Assembly: GCF_023700755.1 (NCBI RefSeq)
Contig: NZ_JAMKOJ010000005.1
Coordinates: 186,001-250,000 of the forward strand
Direction: 5' to 3'
DNA: 64,000 nucleotides
Source of the DNA: Allorhizobium sonneratiae
GTDB taxonomy: Bacteria; Pseudomonadota; Alphaproteobacteria; Rhizobiales; Rhizobiaceae
This document shows positions 19,590-27,925 of the stretch, piece after piece; the stretch's first letter is position 1; every line of letters starts with the position of its first letter. The notes beneath the pieces were generated by a model, which was given only the letters and a program-made list of their open reading frames with translations, made no database searches and was not told the origin of the DNA. Made by a program: the position numbers and the translations under genes.

Positions 19590-22500
19590 TTTCTCTTTTC
19601 GATTCCCGTAAAATTACGGCGGCGAAAGCCGCCGTTACGCTCTCACCCGTGCCGGATGGCATGGATGCCTTCATCATTGCCGAGCTGGCGCGTCAGGGCA
19701 GGCCGGTGGCCTATATCACTTCCGATTCCAGCCGGATGAACGATATCGAGCAGATGCTGTCCTTTGCTGCACCCGAGATCCCGGTGCTGACGCTGCCCGC
19801 TTGGGACTGTCTGCCTTACGACCGGGTATCGCCGAGCGCTGATATTTCCGCCCGGCGTCTTGCGGCGCTGTCCGGCCTGATTGCGCACCGCAAAAAGCCA
19901 CATCCGGCGATCATTCTCGTCACCGCCAATGCGCTGTTGCAGAAGCTGGCCCCTTCGGATGTCATCGAGAGCCTGTCCTTTTCGGCCCGGCCCGGCAATC
20001 AGGTGCGGATGGACGATATTGCCGAGCGTCTTTCCCGCAATGGCTTCGAGCGGGTGGCGACCGTGCGCGAAGTTGGTGAATTTGCCGTGCGCGGCGGCAT
20101 TCTCGATGTTTTCGTGCCGGGGTCGGAAGAGCCGGTCAGGCTGGATTTCTTCGGTGATACGCTGGAGAGCATCCGCAGCTTCGATCCCGCCAGCCAGCGC
20201 ACCATCGGCCAGGTGCGCTCGCTTGATCTCAACCCGATGAGCGAGGTGACGCTGACGCCGGAAACCATCAGCCGGTTTCGCAAGAATTACCTGTCTCTGT
20301 TCGGTGCGGCCACTCGTGACGATGCGCTGTATACCGCCGTTTCCGAAGGCCGTCGCTATGCGGGCATGGAACATTGGCTGCCGCTGTTCCATGAAAAGCT
20401 GGAGACCGTCTTTGATTATCTCACCGACTATCTTGTCGTTACCGATCACACGGTGCGCGAGGCGGCGGAAGAGCGCATCAAGCTGATCCGCGATTATTAT
20501 GAGGCGCGATTGAACGCTGCCACCCCCGGCAAGGGTCATCTGGGTCAGGGCACGCCTTATAAGCCCGTGCCACCGGAATATCTCTATCTGATGGGCGGTG
20601 AATTTGCCAAAAGGCTGGAAGCGCTCGATCCGGTGCGGCTCAGCCCCTTTGCCGAGCCGGACAGCAGCGCCCGTAAGGTGGTGGAACTTTCCGCCCATGC
20701 CGGTCCGCGCTGGGCCAAGCTGGCCGCCGCAGAGAAGGATGGCGAGGCCGAGCGCATCAATGTTTTTACCCAGGCGGTGAAATATATTGCTGACAAGCGG
20801 GCGACGGGCGCGAAAGTGCTGATCACCGGCTGGTCGGAAGGATCGCTCGACCGGCTTTTGCAGGTACTGAACGAGCACGGGCTGGAGCGGCTTAAACCCG
20901 TTACGGCGCTGAAAGACCTCGACAGCCTGAAAAAGGGTGAGGCCGCCACTGCCGTTCTGGCGCTGGAAGGCGGTTTCGAGGCAGCCGATCTGGTGGTGGT
21001 CGGCGAGCAGGATATTCTCGGCGACCGCATGGTGCGCCGCGCCAAACGCCGCAAGAAGGCTGCCGATTTCATTTCCGAAGTCGCCGGGCTGGATGAAGGC
21101 TCGATCGTCGTCCATGCCGAACACGGCATTGGCCGTTTCATCGGCTTGCGCACCATCAATGCCGCGGGCGGTCAGCATGCCTGTCTTGAACTGCAATATG
21201 CCGATGAGGCCAAGCTGTTCCTGCCGGTGGAAAATATCGAGCTTCTTTCCCGCTATGGTTCGGAAGGCAGCGAGGCGGTGCTGGACAAGCTGGGCGGCGG
21301 CGCCTGGCAGATGCGCAAGGCCAAGCTGAAGAAACGCCTGCTGGACATGGCGGGCGGTCTGATCCGCATTGCCGCTGAGCGCCTGACCCGCTCGGCCCCG
21401 GTGCTTTCCACCACGGAAGGGCTTTATGACGAATTTGCCGCCCGTTTCCCCTATGATGAGACGGAAGACCAGCTGAACGCCATCGAGGCGGTGAAGGGCG
21501 ATCTGACGGCAGGCCGCCCGATGGACCGCCTCGTCTGCGGCGATGTCGGCTTCGGCAAGACGGAAGTGGCGCTGCGCGCCGCCTTCCTTGCGGCGATGAA
21601 CGGCATTCAGGTGGCGGTGGTGGTGCCGACCACGCTGCTCGCCCGCCAGCATTTCAAGACCTTTACCGAGCGGTTCCGCGGGCTGCCGATCCGCATCCAG
21701 CAGGCCTCGCGTCTGGTCGGCACCAAGGAACTCAACCTCACCAAGAAGGAACTGGCCGAGGGCAAGACCGATATTGTCGTCGGCACCCATGCGCTGCTCG
21801 GTTCCGGCATCACCTTCGCCAATCTCGGTCTGTTGATCATCGATGAAGAGCAGCATTTCGGCGTCAAGCACAAGGAGCGGCTGAAGGAGCTGAAAAGCGA
21901 TGTGCATGTGCTGACGCTGTCGGCAACGCCCATTCCGCGCACGCTGCAACTGGCAATGACCGGGGTGCGCGAACTGTCGCTGATCACCACGCCGCCGGTG
22001 GACCGCATGGCGGTCAGAACCTTCATCTCGCCCTTCGATCCGCTGGTGATCCGCGAAACTCTGATGCGCGAACATTATCGCGGCGGCCAGAGCTTTTATG
22101 TCTGCCCGCGTCTTGCCGATCTCGCCGACATCAAGAGCTTTCTCGATGAGACCGTGCCGGAGCTGAAAGTGGCGATTGCCCATGGCCAGATGGCGGCGGG
22201 CGAGCTGGAAGACATCATGAACGCCTTTTATGAAGGGCGTTACGATGTGCTGCTTTCAACCACCATCGTCGAATCCGGTCTCGATGTGCCGACCGCCAAT
22301 ACGCTGATCGTGCATCGGGCCGATATGTTCGGGCTGGCGCAGCTTTACCAGATCAGGGGTCGGGTGGGGCGCTCCAAGGTGCGCGCCTTTGCGCTTCTGA
22401 CGCTGCCGGTCAACAAGGTGTTGACGCCCGCTGCCGAGCGGCGGCTGAAAGTGCTGCAATCGCTCGACACACTGGGTGCCGGTTTCCAGCTTGCCAGCCA

Positions 22501-23098
22501 CGATCTCGACATTCGCGGCGCGGGCAATCTCTTGGGCGAAGAACAGTCCGGCCATATCAAGGAAGTCGGTTTCGAGCTTTACCAGCAGATGCTGGAGGAG
22601 GCCGTGGCCGAGGTGAAGGGCGAAGACGAGGTGGTGGACAGCGGCTGGTCGCCGCAAATTCAGGTCGGCGCCTCGGTGATGATCCCGGAAAATTACGTGC
22701 CGGATCTACATCTGCGACTTGGGCTTTACCGGCGTCTCGGCGAATTGACCGAGCTTTCCGAGATCGACGGCTTCGGCGCGGAAATGATCGACCGTTTCGG
22801 CCCGCTGCCTGCCGATGTGCAGAACCTGTTGAAGGTCGTCTATATCAAATCGCTCTGCCGCAAGGCCAATGTCGAAAAGCTGGAAGCGGGGCCGAAGGGC
22901 GTCGTCGTGCAGTTCCGCAACAAGGAATTTCCCAATCCGGCAGCGCTCGTCGGCTTCATTGCCAAACAGGGCACCATGGCGAAAATCCGACCCGATCACA
23001 GCCTGTTCCTCACCCGCGACCTGCCAACCCCGGAAAAGCGGCTGGCCAGTGCGGCCACCATCATGACGCAGATGGCGGAACTGGCCAAGGTGAAGTAA
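19586..23098 (+). CDS. mfd: Transcription-repair coupling factor Mfd
   Basis: Translocase that removes RNA polymerase stalled at lesions and recruits UvrA. The 1170-residue protein has the N-terminal UvrB-like module (AYITSDSSRMNDIEQML; GEFAVRGGILDVF), the RNA polymerase-interacting domain (GSIVVHAEHGIGRFIGL near residue 510), RecG-like motor domains (GDVGFGKTEVALRAAFLA; IIDEEQHFGVKHKERLK; SATPIPRTLQ; TTIVESGLDVPTANT; GRVGRS) and the C-terminal TRCF domain (MIPENYVPDLHLRLGLYRRL). The length is normal for the family. It overlaps sdhE by four bases and converges with a LysE-family gene nine bases past its stop, with no clear terminator between them. Confidence 0.97.
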   Translation: MISLFDSRKITAAKAAVTLSPVPDGMDAFIIAELARQGRPVAYITSDSSRMNDIEQMLSFAAPEIPVLTLPAWDCLPYDRVSPSADISARRLAALSGLIAHRKKPHPAIILVTANALLQKLAPSDVIESLSFSARPGNQVRMDDIAERLSRNGFERVATVREVGEFAVRGGILDVFVPGSEEPVRLDFFGDTLESIRSFDPASQRTIGQVRSLDLNPMSEVTLTPETISRFRKNYLSLFGAATRDDALYTAVSEGRRYAGMEHWLPLFHEKLETVFDYLTDYLVVTDHTVREAAEERIKLIRDYYEARLNAATPGKGHLGQGTPYKPVPPEYLYLMGGEFAKRLEALDPVRLSPFAEPDSSARKVVELSAHAGPRWAKLAAAEKDGEAERINVFTQAVKYIADKRATGAKVLITGWSEGSLDRLLQVLNEHGLERLKPVTALKDLDSLKKGEAATAVLALEGGFEAADLVVVGEQDILGDRMVRRAKRRKKAADFISEVAGLDEGSIVVHAEHGIGRFIGLRTINAAGGQHACLELQYADEAKLFLPVENIELLSRYGSEGSEAVLDKLGGGAWQMRKAKLKKRLLDMAGGLIRIAAERLTRSAPVLSTTEGLYDEFAARFPYDETEDQLNAIEAVKGDLTAGRPMDRLVCGDVGFGKTEVALRAAFLAAMNGIQVAVVVPTTLLARQHFKTFTERFRGLPIRIQQASRLVGTKELNLTKKELAEGKTDIVVGTHALLGSGITFANLGLLIIDEEQHFGVKHKERLKELKSDVHVLTLSATPIPRTLQLAMTGVRELSLITTPPVDRMAVRTFISPFDPLVIRETLMREHYRGGQSFYVCPRLADLADIKSFLDETVPELKVAIAHGQMAAGELEDIMNAFYEGRYDVLLSTTIVESGLDVPTANTLIVHRADMFGLAQLYQIRGRVGRSKVRAFALLTLPVNKVLTPAAERRLKVLQSLDTLGAGFQLASHDLDIRGAGNLLGEEQSGHIKEVGFELYQQMLEEAVAEVKGEDEVVDSGWSPQIQVGASVMIPENYVPDLHLRLGLYRRLGELTELSEIDGFGAEMIDRFGPLPADVQNLLKVVYIKSLCRKANVEKLEAGPKGVVVQFRNKEFPNPAALVGFIAKQGTMAKIRPDHSLFLTRDLPTPEKRLASAATIMTQMAELAKVK

Positions 23099-23107
23099 AT
23101 CAAAGTG

Positions 23108-23746
23108 TCACGTGGCGGCGCGCTTGAAGCTTGCCGCCAGCAGTCCCGCGCCGATCAGCAAAGAGCCGCCGCTGCGGTTGACGATGCGCTGCACCTTCGG
23201 TTTGCGGATCGTGTTGCGCGCCATGGCGGCGGTATGGGCATAAATGGCCGTGTTCAGTGTCGCCAGTGTCAGGAAGGTTGCTTCCATGATGACCATCTGC
23301 ACGGCCAGAGGCTCGGTGGAGATCAAAAACTGCGGTAAAAAGGCGACGAAGAAAATAATGCTTTTCGGGTTGAGCGCCGTCACCACATAGGTGTGCAGGA
23401 AAATCCGGAACGGGCTTTCCGGCGTGCTCGGCTCCGCCTCTTCGGTGGTCTGAAAATCGCGGACAGGTGCGCGCCACAATTTGATCCCCATATAGATCAG
23501 GTAGGCAGCGCCAATATATTTCAGCAGGCTGAAGAGCCATGCCGAGGTCATCAACAGGGCTCCCAGCCCCAGAAGCGAAGCCGTCATGGCGGTAAAGTCG
23601 CCCAGCGCCACACCGATAACGCAGGCTTTGGCAACACTGCGGCCATGGCCCAAGGCATAGGACACGACGAGAAGAATTGTCGGTCCGGGAATGGCCAGCA
23701 TCACGGCAGATGCGGCGGAAAAGGCAAGCCATATCTCAAAATGCAT
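23108..23746 (-). CDS. LysE/RhtB family amino acid exporter
   Basis: Inner-membrane exporter of the LysE superfamily, probably for an amino acid or related metabolite. The 212 residues form about six hydrophobic segments; the family signature appears as AIPGPTILLVVSYALGHG near residue 17, followed by GVALGDFTAM, and later by YVVTALNPKSIIFFVAFLPQF. The substrate cannot be read from sequence. It is the last gene on this strand after the cobT-dgkA unit, about 100 bases away, and converges with mfd. Confidence 0.88.
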   Translation of the reverse strand: MHFEIWLAFSAASAVMLAIPGPTILLVVSYALGHGRSVAKACVIGVALGDFTAMTASLLGLGALLMTSAWLFSLLKYIGAAYLIYMGIKLWRAPVRDFQTTEEAEPSTPESPFRIFLHTYVVTALNPKSIIFFVAFLPQFLISTEPLAVQMVIMEATFLTLATLNTAIYAHTAAMARNTIRKPKVQRIVNRSGGSLLIGAGLLAASFKRAAT

Positions 23747-23844
23747 TCAATTGCCTCCATGAACATCTGCCGCATTTTCAGCAGGCAGCTCTGAAGAGCA
23801 ATCAATCCACGCTTTGCGGCTTTGTGCAAGGAGACAAATTCGGC

Positions 23845-24102
23845 TCAACCACGCCATTTCAGCGGGTTGTCATCGCTGCGGCAGCCGATGGGTGGGGGGA
23901 GTTGGGTGAAGGTGGCCTCCAGCTGCTGGCAGCCCCAGTTGCGCAAGGGGGCAGGCAGGCGGCGGTTGATCTCTATGCCCTCTTCATCATAAGGCGTTTT
24001 GGTATTGGTGATGTAATTGTACCAGCGGGTGCCGAACACCGCCAGAAACACCACCACCATAATCATCAGCACGCGAAAAATCCGTTTGGGGCTATAATTC
24101 AT
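23845..24102 (-). CDS. Small membrane protein of unknown function
   Basis: I do not recognise this 85-residue protein. It has one N-terminal membrane segment (RIFRVLMIMVVVFLAVFGTRWYNYI) and a polar remainder with two Cys (NWGCQQLEATF, PIGCRSDDNPLKWRG) that would face the periplasm if the positive N-terminus stays inside. Start: the ATG at 24102 overlaps the dgkA TGA (ATGA), the usual sign of translational coupling; an ATG two codons earlier is possible. The Cys pair might form a disulfide. Co-expression with dgkA suggests a lipid or envelope role, which is only an inference. Confidence 0.72.
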   Translation of the reverse strand: MNYSPKRIFRVLMIMVVVFLAVFGTRWYNYITNTKTPYDEEGIEINRRLPAPLRNWGCQQLEATFTQLPPPIGCRSDDNPLKWRG

Positions 24103-24500
24103 GTCCATTCCAGTGTGGTCATGACGACCCATAAGACATAGGCGCCATTGGCCAGAAGCAGGCAGAAGACGGCGAAGGAGCCGAGATCCTTGGCGTTCCT
24201 CGCAACCACCGAAAATTCCGGCGAGATGCGGTCGATTACCTCTTCGATTGCGGTGTTCAACGCCTCTGTGGCAAAGAGCACCAACATCAAAACAACAATG
24301 CCGAGATAATAAGGCAGGGCGACGCCCATTCCTGCAAAAAGCCCGAGACTGGCCAGAAAAAGCAGCAATTCATGGCGAAAGGCCGATTCCTGACAGAGCC
24401 TTTTGAAGCCCTGAAAGGAATAAAGCGTTGCCGCGTAAAGATGGGCAAAGCCGGTTTTCTTGGTGAAGAGCGGCGTCGTTTTCTGGCTGTGCCGGTCCAT
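24099..24500 (-). CDS. dgkA: Diacylglycerol kinase DgkA
   Basis: Small integral membrane kinase that phosphorylates diacylglycerol (or undecaprenol in some lineages) to recycle lipids released by envelope glycan synthesis. The 133 residues show the amphipathic N-terminal helix, QESAFRHELLLF, and the signature EALNTAIEEVIDRISPE near residue 80 within three membrane helices. The length is slightly above E. coli DgkA (122). It lies 20 bases after cobT and overlaps the next small membrane gene. In Rhizobiaceae it would serve cyclic glucan or other phosphoglycerol decoration, by analogy. Confidence 0.93.
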   Translation of the reverse strand: MDRHSQKTTPLFTKKTGFAHLYAATLYSFQGFKRLCQESAFRHELLLFLASLGLFAGMGVALPYYLGIVVLMLVLFATEALNTAIEEVIDRISPEFSVVARNAKDLGSFAVFCLLLANGAYVLWVVMTTLEWT

Positions 24501-24520
24501 CGACGCCTCCCTGACCTTTT

Positions 24521-25543
24521 TTACTGCGTGCCGGCGTTGGAAACGCCTGCCTGCTCGAAGGTGGCCATGCCGGAATGGCAGGCGGCGGCGGCCTTGACCA
24601 GTCCTGCGGCCAGCGCCGCGCCCGTGCCTTCGCCAAGCCGCATGCCAAGGGCGAGAAGCGGCGTTTTGCCAAGCCTGTCGATGGCCTTCATATGGGCGGG
24701 CTCTGCCGAGACATGGCCGATCAGGCAGTGATCGAGCGCGGAAGGATTGGCCGCTTTCAGGATCGCGGCGGCGGCGGTGGCGACATAGCCGTCGATCAGC
24801 ACCGGAATGCGCTCGATGCGGGCGGCAAGGATGGCGCCCGCCATGGCGGCGATTTCACGCCCGCCGAGACGGCGCAGGATTTCGAGCGGGTCCGACAAAT
24901 GATCCTTGTGAAAGGCGACGGCGGTTTTCACCGCATCGATCTTGCGTTGCAGAACTTCACCCTCGGAACCGGTCCCGGGGCCGACCCAGTCTTCCGCCGT
25001 GCCGCCGTAAAGCGCCAGATTGATCGCTGCGGCAATCGTGGTGTTGCCGATGCCCATTTCACCAAGGCAGAGCAGATCTGTGCCGCCTGCAATCGCTTCC
25101 ATGCCAAAGGCCATGGTGGCGGCACAGTCGCGCTCTGACAAGGCCGCCTCGACTGTGATGTCGCCGGTCGGGTAATCCAGCGCCAGATCGAAGATTTTCA
25201 GGCCGAGATCGTAAGTGGCGCAGATCTGGTTGATGGCGGCGCCGCCGGCGGCGAAATTCTCCACCATCTGCTGGGTGACGGAGGGCGGGTAGGGCGTGAT
25301 GCCATGTTTGGCCACGCCATGATTTCCGGCAAAGATGGCCACAAGCGGACGGTTGACGGCGGGCGCACGTCCGGTCCATGCGGCAAGCCACATGGCGATT
25401 TCTTCCAGCCGTCCAAGCGAACCTGGCGGCTTGGTCAATTGCCGGTCTCTGGCGCGGGCAGCGGCGAGCGCCGGCGTATCCGGGCCGGGAAGATCGCGGA
25501 TCAGCGCGCGGAAATCGTCAAAGGGCAGGCCGGAAACACTCAT
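24521..25543 (-). CDS. cobT: Nicotinate-nucleotide--dimethylbenzimidazole phosphoribosyltransferase
   Basis: Makes alpha-ribazole phosphate, the lower-ligand precursor of cobalamin (called CobU in the Pseudomonas denitrificans scheme). The 340 residues carry the N-terminal TKPPGSLGRLEEIA, the substrate loop GNHGVAKHGITPYPPSVTQQMV, LGEMGIGNTTIAAA and the catalytic-glutamate block GMRLGEGTGAALA near the C-terminus. It diverges from cobS, which consumes its product, across 181 bases. No cobalamin riboswitch was seen in that gap. It is the first gene of a minus-strand unit with dgkA and a small membrane protein. Confidence 0.95.
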   Translation of the reverse strand: MSVSGLPFDDFRALIRDLPGPDTPALAAARARDRQLTKPPGSLGRLEEIAMWLAAWTGRAPAVNRPLVAIFAGNHGVAKHGITPYPPSVTQQMVENFAAGGAAINQICATYDLGLKIFDLALDYPTGDITVEAALSERDCAATMAFGMEAIAGGTDLLCLGEMGIGNTTIAAAINLALYGGTAEDWVGPGTGSEGEVLQRKIDAVKTAVAFHKDHLSDPLEILRRLGGREIAAMAGAILAARIERIPVLIDGYVATAAAAILKAANPSALDHCLIGHVSAEPAHMKAIDRLGKTPLLALGMRLGEGTGAALAAGLVKAAAACHSGMATFEQAGVSNAGTQ

Positions 25544-25724
25544 GGGCAGGCTTTCTGTCGTTCATGCAAATGGTTTGGCCCTTCTTAACGGCAGGCTCCG
25601 TCTTCAACAACTAAAATCCGGCGAAGGACGTGACAAGCGCGTGATCCTCAGGTCTGTGGAAGAGGCAGGGCTTCAAATATAAAAGAAACAGTCTATCTAT
25701 GCAGAAAATGGATAGGATATCTTC

Positions 25725-26507
25725 GTGCTCGACCTTGGCGCTTTCATTCAGGATCTGGCCCGCTCCATCGGCTTCTTGAGCAGGTTGCCGGTGTCGGCGC
25801 GGTTTTTCGATGGTCATTCCGGCGAGATGAGCCGCACGCCGCGCGCCTTTCCGCTGGCGGGTGCGGTGATTGCCGCCCCTGCCGGTCTGGTGCTGGCGCT
25901 GTCTGTCGGCCTTGGGGCGAGTGCGACGCTTTCTGCCTTTCTGGCAGTGGCCAGTCAGGTTCTTTTGACCGGCGCCCTGCATGAAGATGGTCTGGCCGAT
26001 ACCGCCGATGGTTTCGGCAGCCACGACCGGGAAAAAGCGCTGACCATCATGAAGGACAGCCACATCGGCACCTACGGCGTTCTGGCACTGATCTTGAGCA
26101 TTGGCATTCGCGTGTCGGCGCTGGCGGCGCTTATCAATGCCCTGCCGCCTATGCAGGTTGCGCTCATCATGATCGGGGTTGCGGCAGGCAGCCGGGCAAT
26201 GATGGTCTGGCACTGGCGCAGCCTGCCGCCGGCTCGCCCCGGCGGGCTTGCCGCCTCGCTCGGCCAGCCGGAAGAGGGCACGATGTATGCCGCACTCTTT
26301 CTCGGCCTCCTGATCTTCACGCTGGCGATTGCCCCTTTTGCCATGCTGCACGCTCCTGCGGCGGCGCTGATCTTTTCCACCGCCGCCATTTTTGGTTTTA
26401 ACCGGCTGATCCTGAAGCGGCTTGGCGGCCAGACGGGTGATACGATCGGCGCCTGCCAGCAGATATGCGAGATCGTGGCGCTGGCCAGCCTCTCCATGAC
26501 ATTGTAA
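25725..26507 (+). CDS. cobS: Adenosylcobinamide-GDP ribazoletransferase
   Basis: Integral membrane cobalamin synthase (CobV in the P. denitrificans scheme) that joins adenosylcobinamide-GDP to alpha-ribazole in the last stage of B12 assembly. The 260 residues have several membrane helices and the acidic signature HEDGLADTADGFGSHDREKALTIMKDS near residue 86, expected to bind Mg2+. Start: GTG at 25725 with AGGAT seven bases before. It diverges from cobT and leads a short plus-strand unit with a DUF1289 protein and an aspartic protease. Confidence 0.94.
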   Translation: MLDLGAFIQDLARSIGFLSRLPVSARFFDGHSGEMSRTPRAFPLAGAVIAAPAGLVLALSVGLGASATLSAFLAVASQVLLTGALHEDGLADTADGFGSHDREKALTIMKDSHIGTYGVLALILSIGIRVSALAALINALPPMQVALIMIGVAAGSRAMMVWHWRSLPPARPGGLAASLGQPEEGTMYAALFLGLLIFTLAIAPFAMLHAPAAALIFSTAAIFGFNRLILKRLGGQTGDTIGACQQICEIVALASLSMTL

Positions 26508-26519
26508 GCTGCCATAAGC

Positions 26520-26708
26520 ATGGAAAAATCTCTCGAATCCCCCGAATCCCCCTGTACCGGCATTTGCACCCTCGATGCGAAAGGGGCCTTCTGCCTTGGA
26601 TGCCGAAGGACTTTGAGCGAGATTGCCGGATGGTCCGGCTTTTCGGCTGAGGAAAGGCGCGCGGTCATCAGCAGGCTTGCATCCCGTGGGGCAAGGGAAG
26701 GAAACTGA
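26520..26708 (+). CDS. DUF1289 domain protein
   Basis: A 62-residue protein with the DUF1289 pattern of four cysteines, SPCTGICTLDAKGAFCLGC, followed by RRTLSEIAGWSGFSAEERR. The cysteine spacing suggests a bound metal or Fe-S cluster, but the role is unknown. It starts 13 bases after cobS and ends two bases before the aspartic protease gene, so the three are likely co-transcribed. Confidence 0.88.
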   Translation: MEKSLESPESPCTGICTLDAKGAFCLGCRRTLSEIAGWSGFSAEERRAVISRLASRGAREGN

Positions 26709-26710
26709 GC

Positions 26711-27409
26711 ATGCGTCTTGCCGTTGTTCTTGCCATTCTGCTCTTCGGTCTTGCGGCGCTCATGTTGATGGGGCAGGGCGACCGGACCCTCGGCCTTGCC
26801 AATGACGATTTTGGCAATCTGATCTTTCTCCTGCCCTTTGCCTTTGTCATAGCCTCCGGCATCGTCGTCAGCCGGGCCAATCTGGGGCGCAATCTGCGCT
26901 TTCTGGCGGCCTGGGTGCTAATCGGGCTTGTCGTGGTGACCGGCTATGTCTATCGAGACGATGCTCAGGCTGTGGGCAACAGAGTTCTCGGGGCGATCCT
27001 GCCGGATTACGCCATCAGCAGCAAAACTGCCGATGGGCAGGCGATGGCGATCCTGAACAGAAATCGCAACGGCCATTTCGTGACCTCTGTTGATATTGAC
27101 GGGACTCATCTGAAGATGATGATCGATACCGGGGCAAGCGCCGTGGTGCTGAGCGCCGAAGAGGCTTCCCGCCTCGGCATTGATACATCCAGCCTGCACT
27201 ACACCGTGACCGTCAGCACCGCCAATGGCAATGCGCTGGCGGCACCGGTCGTATTGAAGGCGGTTTCCGTTGGCCCGATCGAGCGCAAAAATGTCCGTGC
27301 GCTGGTGACGCAGCCCGGCAGGTTGAGCCAGGGCCTGCTCGGCATGAGCTACCTTTCCACCCTCGACAGCGTACAGATCCGCGGCGATGAATTGCGGCTG
27401 ATCGATTAG
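26711..27409 (+). CDS. Membrane-anchored retropepsin-like aspartic protease (TIGR02281 type)
   Basis: Bacterial clan AA aspartic protease. The 232 residues begin with hydrophobic segments (LAVVLAILLFGLAALMLMG; LIFLLPFAFVIASGIVV; FLAAWVLIGLVVVTGYVY), then a periplasmic domain with the catalytic motif MMIDTGASAVVLS near residue 138 and a closing GLLGMSYLSTLDSVQIRGDELRL. The enzyme would act as a homodimer, as retropepsins do. Its native substrate is not known for the family. It is the last gene of the cobS unit, followed by a long gene-free stretch. Confidence 0.88.
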   Translation: MRLAVVLAILLFGLAALMLMGQGDRTLGLANDDFGNLIFLLPFAFVIASGIVVSRANLGRNLRFLAAWVLIGLVVVTGYVYRDDAQAVGNRVLGAILPDYAISSKTADGQAMAILNRNRNGHFVTSVDIDGTHLKMMIDTGASAVVLSAEEASRLGIDTSSLHYTVTVSTANGNALAAPVVLKAVSVGPIERKNVRALVTQPGRLSQGLLGMSYLSTLDSVQIRGDELRLID

Positions 27410-27925
27410 CAGGTTGTTGATCCGGCAATGAACGATGATGCGTTAAGGCACCAAACGCAAATCACTGTTGCGTCTTGCCTTGTTTTCAATTTTTACAATC
27501 CATTGACAAGCCGGTCGAAAGCCATCAAAGAGACCGCCGTACCGACGGATCCTGACGAATAGTGATGGCAAGCCCTGTCGTTACCCGGGTGAATCCGGCT
27601 AAAGGCTCACGCTTTTGTCTTGAGCTTGTTTTGTTCCGACACAAGTTTTAAATGTTCTCGATTTGTTTATGTTTTCTCTCGGGTTTTTCCCAGATAAGAC
27701 CTGTGAATTCCTGTGGATAACTTTGCGCTTTCGATGAGCAATATTGCGTTTTTCGTCAGAGATTTCTCCGTCGCGTCATTCAATCGCCTGAAATCTGGCC
27801 GAACCGATTCGATCTGTCATGCGGAGTGATCTTTGAGGCTTTAAAAACGCCTGACGCGCAAGGTGCAGGCGTTGGATTTGCGCTTGGGAATCATGCCATA
27901 AGACGGGCTATCTACAGACTGGGAG
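27410..27925. other. Gene-free region with a perfect DnaA box
   Basis: Some 516 bases without a credible gene. TGTGGATAA at 27712-27720 is an exact DnaA box (TTATCCACA on the other strand). A short TGTGAATTC precedes it. No cluster of boxes or AT-rich unwinding element was found, so this is not read as an origin. The promoter of the following channel gene must lie here. Confidence 0.5.

Noticed and set aside
19643-22183. Open frame of 846 codons opposite mfd
   Set aside because: Antisense shadow of a strongly conserved gene; His/Gln/Arg-rich composition without recognisable domains.
25544-25724. Possible cobalamin riboswitch between cobT and cobS
   Set aside because: None of the conserved B12-box words were found and the gap is too short for a complete switch on either strand together with the promoters.
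27410-27925. Possible replication origin around the DnaA box
   Set aside because: Only one exact box, no AT-rich unwinding element and no origin-linked genes nearby.
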